A stretch of DNA of 64,000 bases from Acidimicrobiales bacterium. GTDB lineage: Bacteria; Actinomycetota; Acidimicrobiia; Acidimicrobiales; Poriferisodalaceae. The notes under the pieces were generated by a model. That model was not told the origin of the DNA, did not search any database, and saw only the letters and a program-made list of their open reading frames with translations. The translations under genes and the position numbers were made by a program. Shown piece by piece: positions 7,462 through 16,108 of the stretch. Numbering within the stretch: the stretch's first letter is position 1; each line of letters starts with the position of its first letter. The stretch covers positions 620,001-684,000 of the forward strand of contig JAWKIQ010000003.1 in assembly GCA_041394185.1 (NCBI GenBank), read 5' to 3'.

Positions 7462-9120
7462 GTGCGTGAAGACGAGTCGCCTGGCGATAAGACTCCGACA
7501 GACCCCTCTCAACCGGTCCGGGCGCTTTCCGAGCTGCGCGCACTGGTACGCCTGCGGCACCGGGGCAGCATCAAGGTCGGAGACGTCCTGTACCGCGCCT
7601 ATGTGACCCTGCTGTTCGCCCTCTACGGCTTCTACCTCGCCCTCGGCTTCATCGACGGCTCGCCCGCGGGTGAGGCCGGAATCTCGTGGATCGAGACCTA
7701 CGCCCCTTCGTGGTTGGGCCTCGGAGCTGCCGTGGCTCTGATGGCCGGAGTGCGCTCGGGCACCAGCGGAGGGCCGCTGGCGCTCGACCCCGCCGAGCTT
7801 CAACACGTTCTGATGACCCCCATCGCACGCAGGGTTGCCCTCCGCAATGCGGTTCTGCGTCTGCTGGCCACAGCTGCCTTGCTTGGGGCCGCGGCGGGGC
7901 TGCTGGCCGGCGAATTAGTGCAGCGACGCCTGCCCGGCTCGGCGCTGGCCTGGCTGGGCAGCGGCACCCTGATCGGTCTGACCATCATGACCGCAGCGGC
8001 CGGCATGGCGTTGGTGGCGGCATCGTTGCCCGTCTTGCGACGTCGGGCTTGGGTTGGAAGTTTCGGGGCGGGTGCGCTGGTGGTTTGGGCGACCGTCGAC
8101 GTCGTCAACCACACCTCTACGGCTCCCACCACGCTGGTCGGCCAGATGGCGTTGTGGCCGGTCGAGTTCACCTGGTGGGCTCTGGCTGCCCCGATCGTTG
8201 CCTTCGGGTTGGCGACCTACGGGGCCTTCGCCATCGGGGGCCTCTCGATCGAGCGAGCATCGCGACGGTCCAAGCTCATCCGCCAGGTTCGCTTCGCACT
8301 GGCCCAACAAGACATCCGATCGTTGATCCTTCTCAGGCGCCAGCTCGGGTTCGAGCGGCCGCGGGGGCGACCCTATGTACGTGTCTCGCCGAATGGCCTG
8401 GTCGCCAGAGTGCCCGTGCTGTACCGCGACCTCTGCAGCTACCTGCGGTGGCCGATTCAACGAATCGTTCGGGTCGTGGCCCTGGCGACGGTCGCAGGGC
8501 TGGCAATGGCCGGGGCCTGGAAGGGAACACCCGCCCTGGCGTTCGGTTATGTCGCTGTCTCTTACCTGGCTTCCTTGGAGATGGTCGAGCCGTTCAGCCA
8601 GGAGATCGACCACATGTCGTTCTTGAACGGTGCTCCGGTCGAGAGCGCGTCGGTCTTGTTCCAGCATCTTCTGGTCGCCACCGGAGCGATGACGGTGTGG
8701 ATGCTGATCGTGGCCGCAGTCTCCGCGGCGACGGCAGCTTCGGTCGACTTACTGGCCGTCATGGCATTGGCATCTCTGCCCGCAGCCGGAGTCGCGGTCG
8801 CAGGCGGAGCCATCAGCACCAAACGCGTCGACGCCGGCGATGCGAGCAACGGCCTGTTCATGCCTGACGAGATCGCCGGCTCGGCCGCCCTGTTCCGGAT
8901 CGTGTGGCCAGTCGTGCTGGCGGGCAGCGGCGCCCTGCCCGTCATCGTGGCTCAGCGAGCCCTCGAGCGCGGCGATTCGACCCTCGACGCGGCCCGGCCC
9001 ATCGCGGTGATAGTGCTCATCGTCGCCTCGGCGATGCTGGGCTGGATTCGCATGAGAGATTCGATCATGGAGTCGATGGAAGAGGCCTCAGCGCAGGCCA
9101 AGGGAGGATCCCCGCGGTGA
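7462..9120 (+). CDS. Multi-pass ABC exporter membrane subunit
   Basis: A 552-residue protein from GTG 7462, which has AGGG upstream. The frame is open to 7264, but that stretch overlaps the start of the divergent kinase gene. There are about ten hydrophobic segments (for example VTLLFALYGFYLALGFI near residue 55, the LLATAALLGAAAGLLAG region, and several near the C-terminus) and no ATPase motifs. The layout resembles large actinobacterial permease-like proteins such as DUF6297; that assignment is tentative. The ATP-binding gene follows with a GTGA overlap, so the two almost certainly form one transporter. The substrate is unknown. Confidence 0.7.
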   Translation: MREDESPGDKTPTDPSQPVRALSELRALVRLRHRGSIKVGDVLYRAYVTLLFALYGFYLALGFIDGSPAGEAGISWIETYAPSWLGLGAAVALMAGVRSGTSGGPLALDPAELQHVLMTPIARRVALRNAVLRLLATAALLGAAAGLLAGELVQRRLPGSALAWLGSGTLIGLTIMTAAAGMALVAASLPVLRRRAWVGSFGAGALVVWATVDVVNHTSTAPTTLVGQMALWPVEFTWWALAAPIVAFGLATYGAFAIGGLSIERASRRSKLIRQVRFALAQQDIRSLILLRRQLGFERPRGRPYVRVSPNGLVARVPVLYRDLCSYLRWPIQRIVRVVALATVAGLAMAGAWKGTPALAFGYVAVSYLASLEMVEPFSQEIDHMSFLNGAPVESASVLFQHLLVATGAMTVWMLIVAAVSAATAASVDLLAVMALASLPAAGVAVAGGAISTKRVDAGDASNGLFMPDEIAGSAALFRIVWPVVLAGSGALPVIVAQRALERGDSTLDAARPIAVIVLIVASAMLGWIRMRDSIMESMEEASAQAKGGSPR

Positions 9121-9788
9121 ACGAACCAAAGCGTCGACCCCGCCCGCTTCTCGAGTGCCATGCACTCACGAAGGACTATGGATCCACCCGCGCCCTGGGC
9201 CCGATCGACCTCGAGATCGGCTTCGGCGAGACGGTGGCACTGGTTGGACACAACGGCTCTGGCAAATCGACATTGCTTTCGCTCATAGCCGGACTCATCG
9301 AGGCCACCGAAGGCTGGGTGGCCATAACCGGTGGACCGGCCGGCGACGAAGAATCTCGCGCCACGGTCTCGTACGTGCCCGACACCCCGGTTTTCTACGA
9401 CGACCTGAGCCTGGGCGAGCACCTCGAATACCTGAGCCGACTTCACGGAACCACGCCCGCCGAGCAGCACACCGACGCACTGTTGGAGGCCTTCGGGCTC
9501 GAGAAGCGAATCGACGATCTGCCGACCGACTTCAGCCGCGGACTTCGCCAGAAGGCCGGCCTGACCGTTGCGGTTTGCCGCCCGTATCGGCTGCTGCTGA
9601 TCGACGAGCCGTTCTCGGGTCTCGACGCGAAGGGCAAGCAGACGCTGCTCGACCTGTTGGCCCAGGTCAAGGCGGGTGGTGGCACGGTCATCGTCGCCAC
9701 CCACGACGACGCTGTGATGCACGCGTTCGATCGTGTCATAACGCTCGCCGAGGGCGAACTCGTCAGCGACACCGGCGCCGCGGCCTGA
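9117..9788 (+). CDS. ABC transporter ATP-binding protein
   Basis: A 223-residue ATPase. It has Walker A GHNGSGKST, a degenerate signature FSRGLRQK in place of LSGGQ, Walker B LLLIDEPFSGLD, and the switch histidine in VATHDD. Such signatures occur in CcmA/NatA-type exporter ATPases. The GTG start at 9117 overlaps the stop of the membrane-subunit gene by four bases and is preceded by GGGAGG, indicating translational coupling. It energises transport by the preceding permease; direction (export) and substrate are inferred from the family only. Confidence 0.9.
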   Translation: MNEPKRRPRPLLECHALTKDYGSTRALGPIDLEIGFGETVALVGHNGSGKSTLLSLIAGLIEATEGWVAITGGPAGDEESRATVSYVPDTPVFYDDLSLGEHLEYLSRLHGTTPAEQHTDALLEAFGLEKRIDDLPTDFSRGLRQKAGLTVAVCRPYRLLLIDEPFSGLDAKGKQTLLDLLAQVKAGGGTVIVATHDDAVMHAFDRVITLAEGELVSDTGAAA

Positions 9789-9856
9789 CCGGCAGTCTCG
9801 AGTCTCCGGGTCGGTCGGCCGAGCGCGCCCCAGTACGCCAGCACTAGGCTTTCCTC

Positions 9857-10177
9857 ATGGAACCGCCCATCTGGAAGAAGACATACGACGCTGTCGAAGA
9901 GCAGGTGGCTCCCCCGCTGCAAAAGGCGCTTGCCAACCCCGATGTGATCGAAGCGATCACTTTGGGCCGGGCGGTTCAAAAGCGTGCCCGAGACGACGTA
10001 GCCACCTTCATCAAGCGACAGCTTCACGCTGTGAACCTGCCTTCGGGTACAGACGTCAGAGATGTCTCCAACCAGATCGCCGGTCTCGAACGCCAGATCA
10101 GGCTCTTGAACAAGCGGCTGGACGAATTCGAAGCCAAGATCGATGGCCTCGACCAGAAGGGTGACGAAGATGAGTGA
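9857..10177 (+). CDS. Short coiled-coil partner of PHA synthase-like protein
   Basis: A 106-residue charged protein without membrane segments. It has an N-terminal helical region (WKKTYDAVEEQVAPPLQKAL) and a C-terminal coiled coil (NQIAGLERQIRLLNKRLDEFEAKIDGL). Its last eight bases overlap the ATG of the PhaC-like gene, so the two are translationally coupled. In class III and IV polyhydroxyalkanoate synthases PhaC needs a partner (PhaE or PhaR) that also ends in coiled-coil-like segments but is normally much longer. This protein may be a minimal partner or a phasin-like adaptor. No sequence identity to PhaE/PhaR is claimed. Confidence 0.55.
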   Translation: MEPPIWKKTYDAVEEQVAPPLQKALANPDVIEAITLGRAVQKRARDDVATFIKRQLHAVNLPSGTDVRDVSNQIAGLERQIRLLNKRLDEFEAKIDGLDQKGDEDE

Positions 10178-11246
10178 GGGCTCGAAGGACCCGGTGGCCG
10201 ACCTCGTCGAGCGCATGTCGACGTCTGCAACCCGAACGGTCAAGGGGTTCCGCAACGGGCTGCTGCACTACGCCCGGATGGACCGACCGCCGCTGGCCAG
10301 CACTCCCAAGGACACGGTGTGGCAGCGCGACAAGGTCGAGTTGTGGCGCTATCGCAGCGACAAGCGGCGGGGCGGCCCACCACTGATCCTGGTTCACAGC
10401 CTGGTCAACCGCAGCTACATCTTCGATCTGGTTCCTGGCAACTCGGTGGTCGAGGTGCTCCTCGACAGGGGCCTCGACGTGTACCTGGTCGAGTGGGGCA
10501 TCCCAGACGCTGCCGATGCCGACAACGGCCTCGAGACCTATAGCGATCAGTACCTGCCCGAGATCGTTCGGTTTGCCACAAACCTCAGCGGCGCCGACAA
10601 CGCGAACGTGCTCGGCTATTGCTTTGGCGGTGTCTTGGCCCTGTTGTACGCCGCCGCACACCCCAACGACCCCATCAACACCCTGATCGCTCTGGCGACC
10701 CCGGTCGACAACAACAAGATGCCGGCGCAGCTTCGAGCCGGAAGCGGCAACTTCGACCCCGATCTGGTCACCGACGAATCGGGCAATGTTCCCGGCAACG
10801 TCATCGGCGACGCCATTCGGTCCCTGACGCCCATGGCAGAGCTGTCGGCGAACATGAACCTGCTGGCCAACCTGTGGAATGACGACTACGTGGCCGCTCA
10901 CAACGCCATGACCATGTGGGGCAACGATCAGATTCCCTTCGCCGGCCGCGCGTTTCGCCAGACGACCCAGATGCTCGCCAAGGACAACGGGTTCATGACC
11001 GACAAGCTCGAGCTGGCCGGGCGACGGGTATCGCTGAACGACATCGAGGTTCCGTTCCTGAACGTCTTCGGGACCAAGGATCACATCGTGCCCGCCGACG
11101 CAACCCGGCCCCTCAGCGGGTTGCTCGGCTCTGACGATGTGACCGACCTCGAGCTGAGCGCCGGGCATGTCGGGCTGTTCATCGGTCGCACTGCTCACAA
11201 GAAGGGCGTACCGGCCATGGTCGACTGGATCGACCAGCACAGCTAG
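10170..11246 (+). CDS. phaC: Poly(3-hydroxyalkanoate) synthase-like protein, class III size
   Basis: A 358-residue alpha/beta hydrolase-fold protein. The nucleophile elbow is LGYCFGG, the Gly-x-Cys-x-Gly-Gly lipase-like box that marks PHA synthases rather than serine hydrolases. The catalytic Asp is in GTKDHIVP and the His in SAGHVGLF. Its length equals class III/IV PhaC (about 350-360 residues). Class III PhaC polymerises 3-hydroxyacyl-CoA with a second subunit; here the overlapping upstream gene is the only candidate. The ATG at 10170 is chosen over an upstream in-frame codon because it gives a compact overlap. Its TAG forms a CTAG with the stop of the convergent gene. Confidence 0.75.
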   Translation: MSEGSKDPVADLVERMSTSATRTVKGFRNGLLHYARMDRPPLASTPKDTVWQRDKVELWRYRSDKRRGGPPLILVHSLVNRSYIFDLVPGNSVVEVLLDRGLDVYLVEWGIPDAADADNGLETYSDQYLPEIVRFATNLSGADNANVLGYCFGGVLALLYAAAHPNDPINTLIALATPVDNNKMPAQLRAGSGNFDPDLVTDESGNVPGNVIGDAIRSLTPMAELSANMNLLANLWNDDYVAAHNAMTMWGNDQIPFAGRAFRQTTQMLAKDNGFMTDKLELAGRRVSLNDIEVPFLNVFGTKDHIVPADATRPLSGLLGSDDVTDLELSAGHVGLFIGRTAHKKGVPAMVDWIDQHS

Positions 11247-11917
11247 CCCCAGCCGGGGTCGCGACCGTTCCAGGCGACCAGGCGGTCGATGGCCGGAGCA
11301 TCATCAGACGTCTGGATCGCATCGGCGAACGGCACCCCCACCTCGTCGAGGCCCATTGCTGCGGAGATCTCCTCGAACAGGGCCAACCGATTCTCGGCGG
11401 GGAGAAAGCTGCCGGTTTCCAGAGCCGCTGACACCACGTCATCGTCCCAGACCGGCCGCTGGCCAGTTGCCACGGCCAGGTCCCACGTGTGAACGGTCAG
11501 CTCGGAGTAATACGAAGAGAGCACCTTGGCGCCATCGCCCTGGATCCAGGGCAGCTCCATCGGCTGGTCGAGCACGGCATCGTCCTGCCAGGCATCGACG
11601 AGGCTGCGCGCCGACGCCTTCCAGGCTTGGGACCAGTCATCGTTAGGGGCAGAGACCTCCACCACGGAAAAGGGGTCTTCCCCTCGCCCCAGGGCAGCGA
11701 TGCGGTCGATGACGCCGACGAGATGGCCCAGCATGGCGCGGACGTCCATCTCTGTGCACGGCGTCGGTGAGTCCAACTGATCGGGTCGAACTGCGCCGAT
11801 TACGGAGCCGGCGGTTTCGACGGCGCGACCGATGAGGACTCGGGGATCAGTGTCGCCTCGGTGTTCAGGGATCGTTTGTGCGTTCATGCCGCCATGGTGC
11901 TGAATCAAAGTGTCCAT
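11243..11917 (-). CDS. TIGR03086 family DinB-fold protein
   Basis: A 224-residue protein resembling actinobacterial TIGR03086 proteins, four-helix DinB/mycothiol-dependent maleylpyruvate isomerase-like metalloproteins. The typical features are SPTPCTEMDVRAMLGHLVGVID, with the first metal-binding His, and SELTVHTWDLAVATGQ, with a second. Members are proposed to use mycothiol or a metal for small thiol-dependent reactions; the substrate is unknown. ATG 11917 and ATG 11887 are both possible starts, as neither has a good ribosome site. The stop lies in a CTAG shared with the phaC stop. Confidence 0.7.
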   Translation of the reverse strand: MDTLIQHHGGMNAQTIPEHRGDTDPRVLIGRAVETAGSVIGAVRPDQLDSPTPCTEMDVRAMLGHLVGVIDRIAALGRGEDPFSVVEVSAPNDDWSQAWKASARSLVDAWQDDAVLDQPMELPWIQGDGAKVLSSYYSELTVHTWDLAVATGQRPVWDDDVVSAALETGSFLPAENRLALFEEISAAMGLDEVGVPFADAIQTSDDAPAIDRLVAWNGRDPGWG

Positions 11918-11949
11918 GGCATGGCCTCTTTCCAGACTCGGTCCTGATT

Positions 11950-11965
11950 TCCGTTCGCGAACGGA
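11950..11965. promoter_or_regulatory. 16-bp perfect palindrome
   Basis: TCCGTTCGCGAACGGA is self-complementary over all 16 bases. It lies in the 195-base gap between the divergent DinB-like gene (start 11917) and the DUF222-HNH gene (start 12113). It is a good candidate operator for one or both. No regulator gene is adjacent. Confidence 0.5.
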
Positions 11966-12043
11966 CGGATTTCACCCTCCGATGTCACCTCACTACTTCT
12001 TGTGCTGTTTGGGGTCCTTATTTGCTGTCCCACCCCCTCAGTA

Positions 12044-12067
12044 CGCTTTTGGCCTACGCCAAAAGCG
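12044..12067. promoter_or_regulatory. 10-bp inverted repeat upstream of HNH gene
   Basis: The arms CGCTTTTGGC and GCCAAAAGCG are perfectly complementary around the 4-base loop CTAC, 46 bases before the ATG at 12113. It could be an operator or a stable leader hairpin. There is no T-run after it on the plus strand. Confidence 0.5.
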
Positions 12068-12112
12068 GTCAGAGCCACCAAAGGCAGCAGAAACAACGGT
12101 GAGGGGCAAGAA

Positions 12113-13132
12113 ATGATGGTCGATGTAGAGCAACTCGCGACCGAGACGAGGGTGGCTCAAGGCCTGGTCGAGCTCGGAAGGCGAATCTCCCGCGGCCACT
12201 TCGACCTGTGCATCGGGTCGGCGAGATTCGCCGACGGTCCCGTGTGGATCGCCCAAGGTGCTCCGTCGGCTGCCCATTGGCTTGCCGAACGCCTCGACGT
12301 CGCCCCCAGCACTGTGCGTGAGTGGATACGCATCGGTCGCACTCTCGGCGCATTTGGTCCGTCCGCGAGCGCATTTGCAGAAGGCAGGCTCAGCTACGCC
12401 AAGATCCAGGTCCTCACCCGATACCTCACCGCCGAGAACGAGGCCGAGCTTCTCGATCTGGCCGAGCGAGTTCCAGCGGCAAACCTTCCAGAAGCAATAG
12501 CGGCCTGGACCATGGCCAACGAGCCCGGCGAGGTCATAGACGCTCGCCATCGACGAGACCGTTCGGTTCACATCCGCAATCACGCCGACGGCACACGCAC
12601 CACCACCATCCGCACCAACGGCATCATCGGCGGAGCCCTTCAGGCTGCCATCGACAGCGAGGTCATGCGCGCCAAGCTCGAGCGAGAGCCCGACGGCACC
12701 TGGCCAACGGTTGCCCAGCAGCGCCACGACGCCCTGGCCCGACTCATCGACGGCACCGGCGGGGGTGGGCGGGGCAACATCGACTACGAGGTCGTGGTCC
12801 ACGTCCGCGGCGACGGGTGCACGCTCGACGACGGCACACCCGTGACCGAATCGGCTGTCGCCCGCCTTCTAGACCGGTCGTTTGTGCGGCTCCTCATCCA
12901 CGGCGCAGACCGCAAGCCCGTAAACGCCTCCACCCGGCGCCGCCTGCCGAACAAGCGCCAGAAGCGGCTCGTCAAAGAACGCGATCGCGCCTGCATCGAC
13001 TGTGGGCGATCGGATCTGCTGACCTTCGACCACAACCCGCCGTGGCACCAAACCCGACGCACCCACACCGACGAACTCCAGCTCCGCTGCAGCCCATGCC
13101 ACCGCAGGCGCCACGACAACGAAGTCGACTAG
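12113..13132 (+). CDS. DUF222 domain HNH endonuclease-like protein
   Basis: A 339-residue protein from ATG 12113, which has GAGGGG about nine bases upstream. An N-terminal DUF222/13E12-type helical domain (residues 1-250) is followed by an HNH nuclease domain with two CxxC zinc knuckles: CIDCGRSD, the catalytic LTFDHNPPWHQT, and CSPCHRRRHDNE. This is the multicopy actinobacterial 13E12-repeat family, often associated with mobile introns or selfish elements, but no intron or transposase is visible here. The long leader holds two strong palindromes (11950-11965 and 12044-12067). Its stop shares a CTAG with the convergent gene. Confidence 0.85.
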   Translation: MMVDVEQLATETRVAQGLVELGRRISRGHFDLCIGSARFADGPVWIAQGAPSAAHWLAERLDVAPSTVREWIRIGRTLGAFGPSASAFAEGRLSYAKIQVLTRYLTAENEAELLDLAERVPAANLPEAIAAWTMANEPGEVIDARHRRDRSVHIRNHADGTRTTTIRTNGIIGGALQAAIDSEVMRAKLEREPDGTWPTVAQQRHDALARLIDGTGGGGRGNIDYEVVVHVRGDGCTLDDGTPVTESAVARLLDRSFVRLLIHGADRKPVNASTRRRLPNKRQKRLVKERDRACIDCGRSDLLTFDHNPPWHQTRRTHTDELQLRCSPCHRRRHDNEVD

Positions 13133-14115
13133 CTGGCGCGCCTGTCGTTGTGATCGTCCCACCAGCGCAGGACTCGAAGTGCTCGCAGGGTGATCCAGCG
13201 AGACGCGTGGCCTGGCCCTTCGTCCAGGTCTAGCAACGTCGGCCCACGGGGCTTCCAATCCATGCGCCATCGACCGGCTTCGTCGCGTTTCGAACGCACC
13301 AGCTCGATCGCCTCCGCGAGACGCTCATCGGGGGCCATGCCATCGGCTCGAGCTGCGGACCGGAAATAGTCGAGCGCCCGGAGGACGTCGTACCTCCAGC
13401 GGGTCGGGTATGTCAGCGACAGGAACTGCGCGTCGGCAGGCTCACCGGTAGAGGCCCGCAGGAACAGACGACGATGCAGCAAGTACTCCTCGCCCCGCCG
13501 CCGAGCAGCGCGCGACTCGGCTGTGCCACCGGTCGCTTGCTCGAATTCGAGCAAGCCCTCCAGAACGTTGATCGTGGTGGCGAACGACGACCTGATCGAT
13601 CCGTTGCACCGTTCGCAGTTCCACCCGCCGTCGGGCTGAGACTCGCCTACCAGTCGCGAGACGATCGGGGCGACGTCGACACCGAAGTACGCACCGTCGG
13701 CAACCGTCCGGCCGTTGATGCACTCCTCGACCTCGCCCGACCAATATGGCTGGCCATCGTGGTCCCAGCGGGCGTTCTCACCCACCAGCCGAACCGTCTC
13801 GCGAGCTCGGGGCGAAGAAGGATCCCACCCCAACTCACGAAGCTGCGTCAGCGCCCAGGTGGTAGCGGTCCACGGCTGGCCCTCTTCCCGCATTCGGCTC
13901 CAGTCGTAGCCGCCGGGCACGAACGCTCCCCCAGACCACTGGCCGTCGGAGCCTTGCAGAGACAACAGCGCGGCTCCCACACCTTCGGACTCGATGCGTG
14001 AGCGAATCGACGCCCACTCGACCTCAGGTGCGTCGAGCAGGTCGCGCGCGACCTGCCACTGCAGCGCCGGATCGGAATCGGCAATCCACTCGATGACTTC
14101 GCTGTGGTCGGACAC
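13129..14115 (-). CDS. Terpenoid cyclase/prenyltransferase-fold protein
   Basis: A 328-residue soluble protein built of helical repeats. Motifs such as SDPALQWQVARDLL, GSDGQWSGG, ESQPDGGWNCER and a closing DEAGRWRMDWKP resemble the QW-type repeats of the alpha/alpha-barrel squalene cyclase/prenyltransferase superfamily. A catalytic DxDD motif of true cyclases is not visible. Actinobacterial proteins of this type are annotated as squalene cyclase-like or prenyltransferases without a known reaction. Its start lies 40 bases from the stop of the esterase gene on the same strand. It converges with the DUF222-HNH gene through a CTAG stop overlap. Confidence 0.6.
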   Translation of the reverse strand: MSDHSEVIEWIADSDPALQWQVARDLLDAPEVEWASIRSRIESEGVGAALLSLQGSDGQWSGGAFVPGGYDWSRMREEGQPWTATTWALTQLRELGWDPSSPRARETVRLVGENARWDHDGQPYWSGEVEECINGRTVADGAYFGVDVAPIVSRLVGESQPDGGWNCERCNGSIRSSFATTINVLEGLLEFEQATGGTAESRAARRRGEEYLLHRRLFLRASTGEPADAQFLSLTYPTRWRYDVLRALDYFRSAARADGMAPDERLAEAIELVRSKRDEAGRWRMDWKPRGPTLLDLDEGPGHASRWITLRALRVLRWWDDHNDRRAS

Positions 14116-14155
14116 GCGCCGAGCGTACAGCGGTGCCGTGGTCCGTGGCTTGGCG

Positions 14156-14818
14156 TCAGCGGGTGAATGCCCAGGCGATCATCCGGGGGATCTCGTCGTA
14201 CCAGAACTCGCCGCCGTGCTCTCCGTCGCGCTGTTCGATTACGACGTCTCCACCCGCATCGGTTAGTGCGTCCGCCCACCTCGTCGCGTTGTCGAAGAAC
14301 CACTGCTCCTGCGTTCCGCCGACCAGATAGGAGCGGGGAACCTCAGACGGCAGCTCACAACTGGTTGGCGTGAAGCCACCACCTGGCGAGGCACACAGGA
14401 CGGCGCCGAACTTCGCCGGGTGGCGCAACCCCATGGCCAGAGCGAACTCTCCACCCAACGAGGCGCCCCAGACCGCAGTGCGCTCGGCGGGTAGCCGAAC
14501 GCCCAGCTCAGACGTCGCCCACGCGTTCACCTCGTCGACGAAGAACCGTTCGAACGCCTCGAAGCGCTCACGTCCGAACGATTCGACGTACTCGTGGAGG
14601 CGCCCATCGTCATCGTCGAGGCCGTGAACGCCGACGATCACCGTCGACGGATTCTCCGGCGGAGTCTCAAGTGCACGAGCAAGCCGTTCGGTATGCCACC
14701 CGCCATCGGCGGCATAGACGACCGACCTGGGCGGACCAGGTGGAACGTACATAGTCACGCGGCGGCCACCGTCGAAGTCGAACATCTCGTTGACGAGCGA
14801 ACCGCCCAGCGAAGCCAC
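14156..14818 (-). CDS. Esterase, enterochelin esterase-like alpha/beta hydrolase
   Basis: A 220-residue alpha/beta hydrolase. The nucleophile elbow is VWGASLGGEFAL with Ser as nucleophile, and GEHGGEFWYDEI near the C-terminus supplies the catalytic His. The layout (MYVPPG, YAADG, VIVGVHG) matches the esterase D/Fes-like family that includes enterochelin esterase and trehalose mycolyltransferase folds. No signal peptide is visible, so it is probably cytoplasmic. It is the last conventional gene before the repeat-rich island, whose first repeat starts 43 bases beyond its start codon. The substrate is unknown. Confidence 0.75.
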   Translation of the reverse strand: MASLGGSLVNEMFDFDGGRRVTMYVPPGPPRSVVYAADGGWHTERLARALETPPENPSTVIVGVHGLDDDDGRLHEYVESFGRERFEAFERFFVDEVNAWATSELGVRLPAERTAVWGASLGGEFALAMGLRHPAKFGAVLCASPGGGFTPTSCELPSEVPRSYLVGGTQEQWFFDNATRWADALTDAGGDVVIEQRDGEHGGEFWYDEIPRMIAWAFTR

Positions 14819-14860
14819 GAAGTGATTCTCGCAAAGACGCTGGAGGTTCGGAACCGCAGC

Positions 14861-15037
14861 GACACAGAAGCCTGGTCTGAGCTGAGCTTTCCTACTCGAT
14901 GCGCAGACCGGAGATCGCGAGACTTATCCACTGGTGACCGCTGTGGCCGTTTTCGTTGCCTGAACAGGGAAAACACTGATTCGAGGTGTCCGCTGCGGAC
15001 CGCTGATCATCCCTGCTTCGAGCCGAAAGTAGGGATG
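14861..15037 (+). repeat. Direct repeat R1
   Basis: This stretch is closely similar to 16684-16919. R1 contains a 27-base copy of the dehydrogenase 3' end (14892-14918) and then a conserved non-coding part including CTGTGGCCGTTTTCGTTGCC. R2 has 59 more bases of dehydrogenase sequence at the junction. Both copies end in an imperfect hairpin with arms beginning CATCCCT (15008-15037 here). R1 is abutted on its left by the small hairpin 14839-14860 (core GGTTCGGAACC). Confidence 0.8.
14892..14918 (-). repeat. Dehydrogenase 3'-end copy 1 (candidate att)
   Basis: These 27 bases are identical to the last 27 bases of the acyl-CoA dehydrogenase gene at 21704 and encode AISGLRIE plus the stop on the minus strand. 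Nothing upstream resembles the rest of that gene. It is the outermost copy and a candidate attachment-site remnant. Confidence 0.75.
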
Positions 15038-15053
15038 GCCGACCGTTCGGATA

Positions 15054-15998
15054 TCACTCCAAGATGCCGCGGGCGAGCGCTTCTTCAGTTTGGCTGAGAA
15101 GCGACCGAAGTTCGCTGCTGCTCCCGCGAACCTGTGCGACAAGCTTGATGCAGCTTCGGAGATACTCAAGCGCGATGACGTCCTCGTCGACGGGGTCCTC
15201 GTCCTCGAACCGGCGCAGGAGCGGCGCGAAGTCTGTCAGCACAGCGTCGACATGCTCGGCAGCCCGATTGGGGTCGCCGTTGCGTTGAATGCAAAGTGCC
15301 GACTCATACATCGCTCGGCCGACGTGCGCATACGACTGGCCCAGCACCCGGGTGACGATCCGACCGACGAGAGCGAGCCCGCGTTCCTCCAGTTCCGGAT
15401 CGGGCTGAGCGGCGAACTTCGCTGTGATAGCGCGAGCAGCACCTGCAAGCGCAAGGCCGTCGGCCCATTGCTGCGAACCCTGTTGGGCACACGGTTGCTT
15501 GCCAAGCGTGTCGATCAGAGTCTCGGCGGCCACCGATACGGCCGTCGCAGCCTCGAGGAGGAGGTAGTAGCGGTTCACGTCGGGTTCCGTCGACGTAGCG
15601 GCCAACTCTGTGGCGATGATCGCTACACCAACGTCCTCCGTGCCCTTGGTCGGCTCTCTGCGACGCGCTCGGTCGAGGAGCGCTGCTGCCTGCTCGCGCT
15701 GCGCGAGCGAGAACGGATCGACGTCGTCGCCAGCTGAGAAGCCCATCTCCTGCTGATACGACAACCACGCGACTGGATCCTTCGCTCGGTCTGGCTCGTT
15801 CGCTGAGTTCCCAGAGCGAGCACGCACGATTCCCGCCTCGTGTCGCCCCATGCACAACCGCGCGTCCTCGAACGACAAGCCGAACCGTTCCGCCAACCCG
15901 AGAAGGGTGCTGCGCCGAGACGCGTCTCCCGACCGAGCCTCACCAAGGAACGCCGCAAGCTCCTGCGTCGTGGTCCCTGGTGCCAAGCGCAAGGTCAT
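15054..15998 (-). CDS. Helical protein of unknown function, cassette 1
   Basis: I do not recognise this protein. The frame is open to 16118, but ATG 15998 (MTLRLAPGTTTQELAAFLGE) is the most plausible start and gives 314 residues; GTG 16013 is an alternative. It is acidic, predicted almost wholly helical and without membrane segments. The first 65 residues (LLGLAERFGLSFEDARLCMG) could hold a helix-turn-helix. The region from residue 130 on reads like tandem helical repeats (YYLLLEAATAVSVAAETLI, LALVGRIVTRVLGQSYAHVGRAMYES). It is the only apparently intact gene between R1 and R2 and is divergent from the oxygenase fragment at 16109. An accessory, possibly defence-type role is suggested only by position. 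Confidence 0.55.
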   Translation of the reverse strand: MTLRLAPGTTTQELAAFLGEARSGDASRRSTLLGLAERFGLSFEDARLCMGRHEAGIVRARSGNSANEPDRAKDPVAWLSYQQEMGFSAGDDVDPFSLAQREQAAALLDRARRREPTKGTEDVGVAIIATELAATSTEPDVNRYYLLLEAATAVSVAAETLIDTLGKQPCAQQGSQQWADGLALAGAARAITAKFAAQPDPELEERGLALVGRIVTRVLGQSYAHVGRAMYESALCIQRNGDPNRAAEHVDAVLTDFAPLLRRFEDEDPVDEDVIALEYLRSCIKLVAQVRGSSSELRSLLSQTEEALARGILE

Positions 15999-16108
15999 GT
16001 CGTCGGTCCACTCCACCGGAAGAGTCTTGCACCCTCGTCGATCCCCTCGAAGCCGGGCCGGGAAGATGCGATCCCCAACCCGGCGGCCCTTGAGCCAGAC
16101 TTCTAGAC

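Noticed and set aside
14861..15037. tRNA gene or tRNA fragment as integration target.
   Set aside because: No cloverleaf or T-loop GGTTCGAATC-type sequence is present; the repeated core is instead the coding 3' end of the dehydrogenase.
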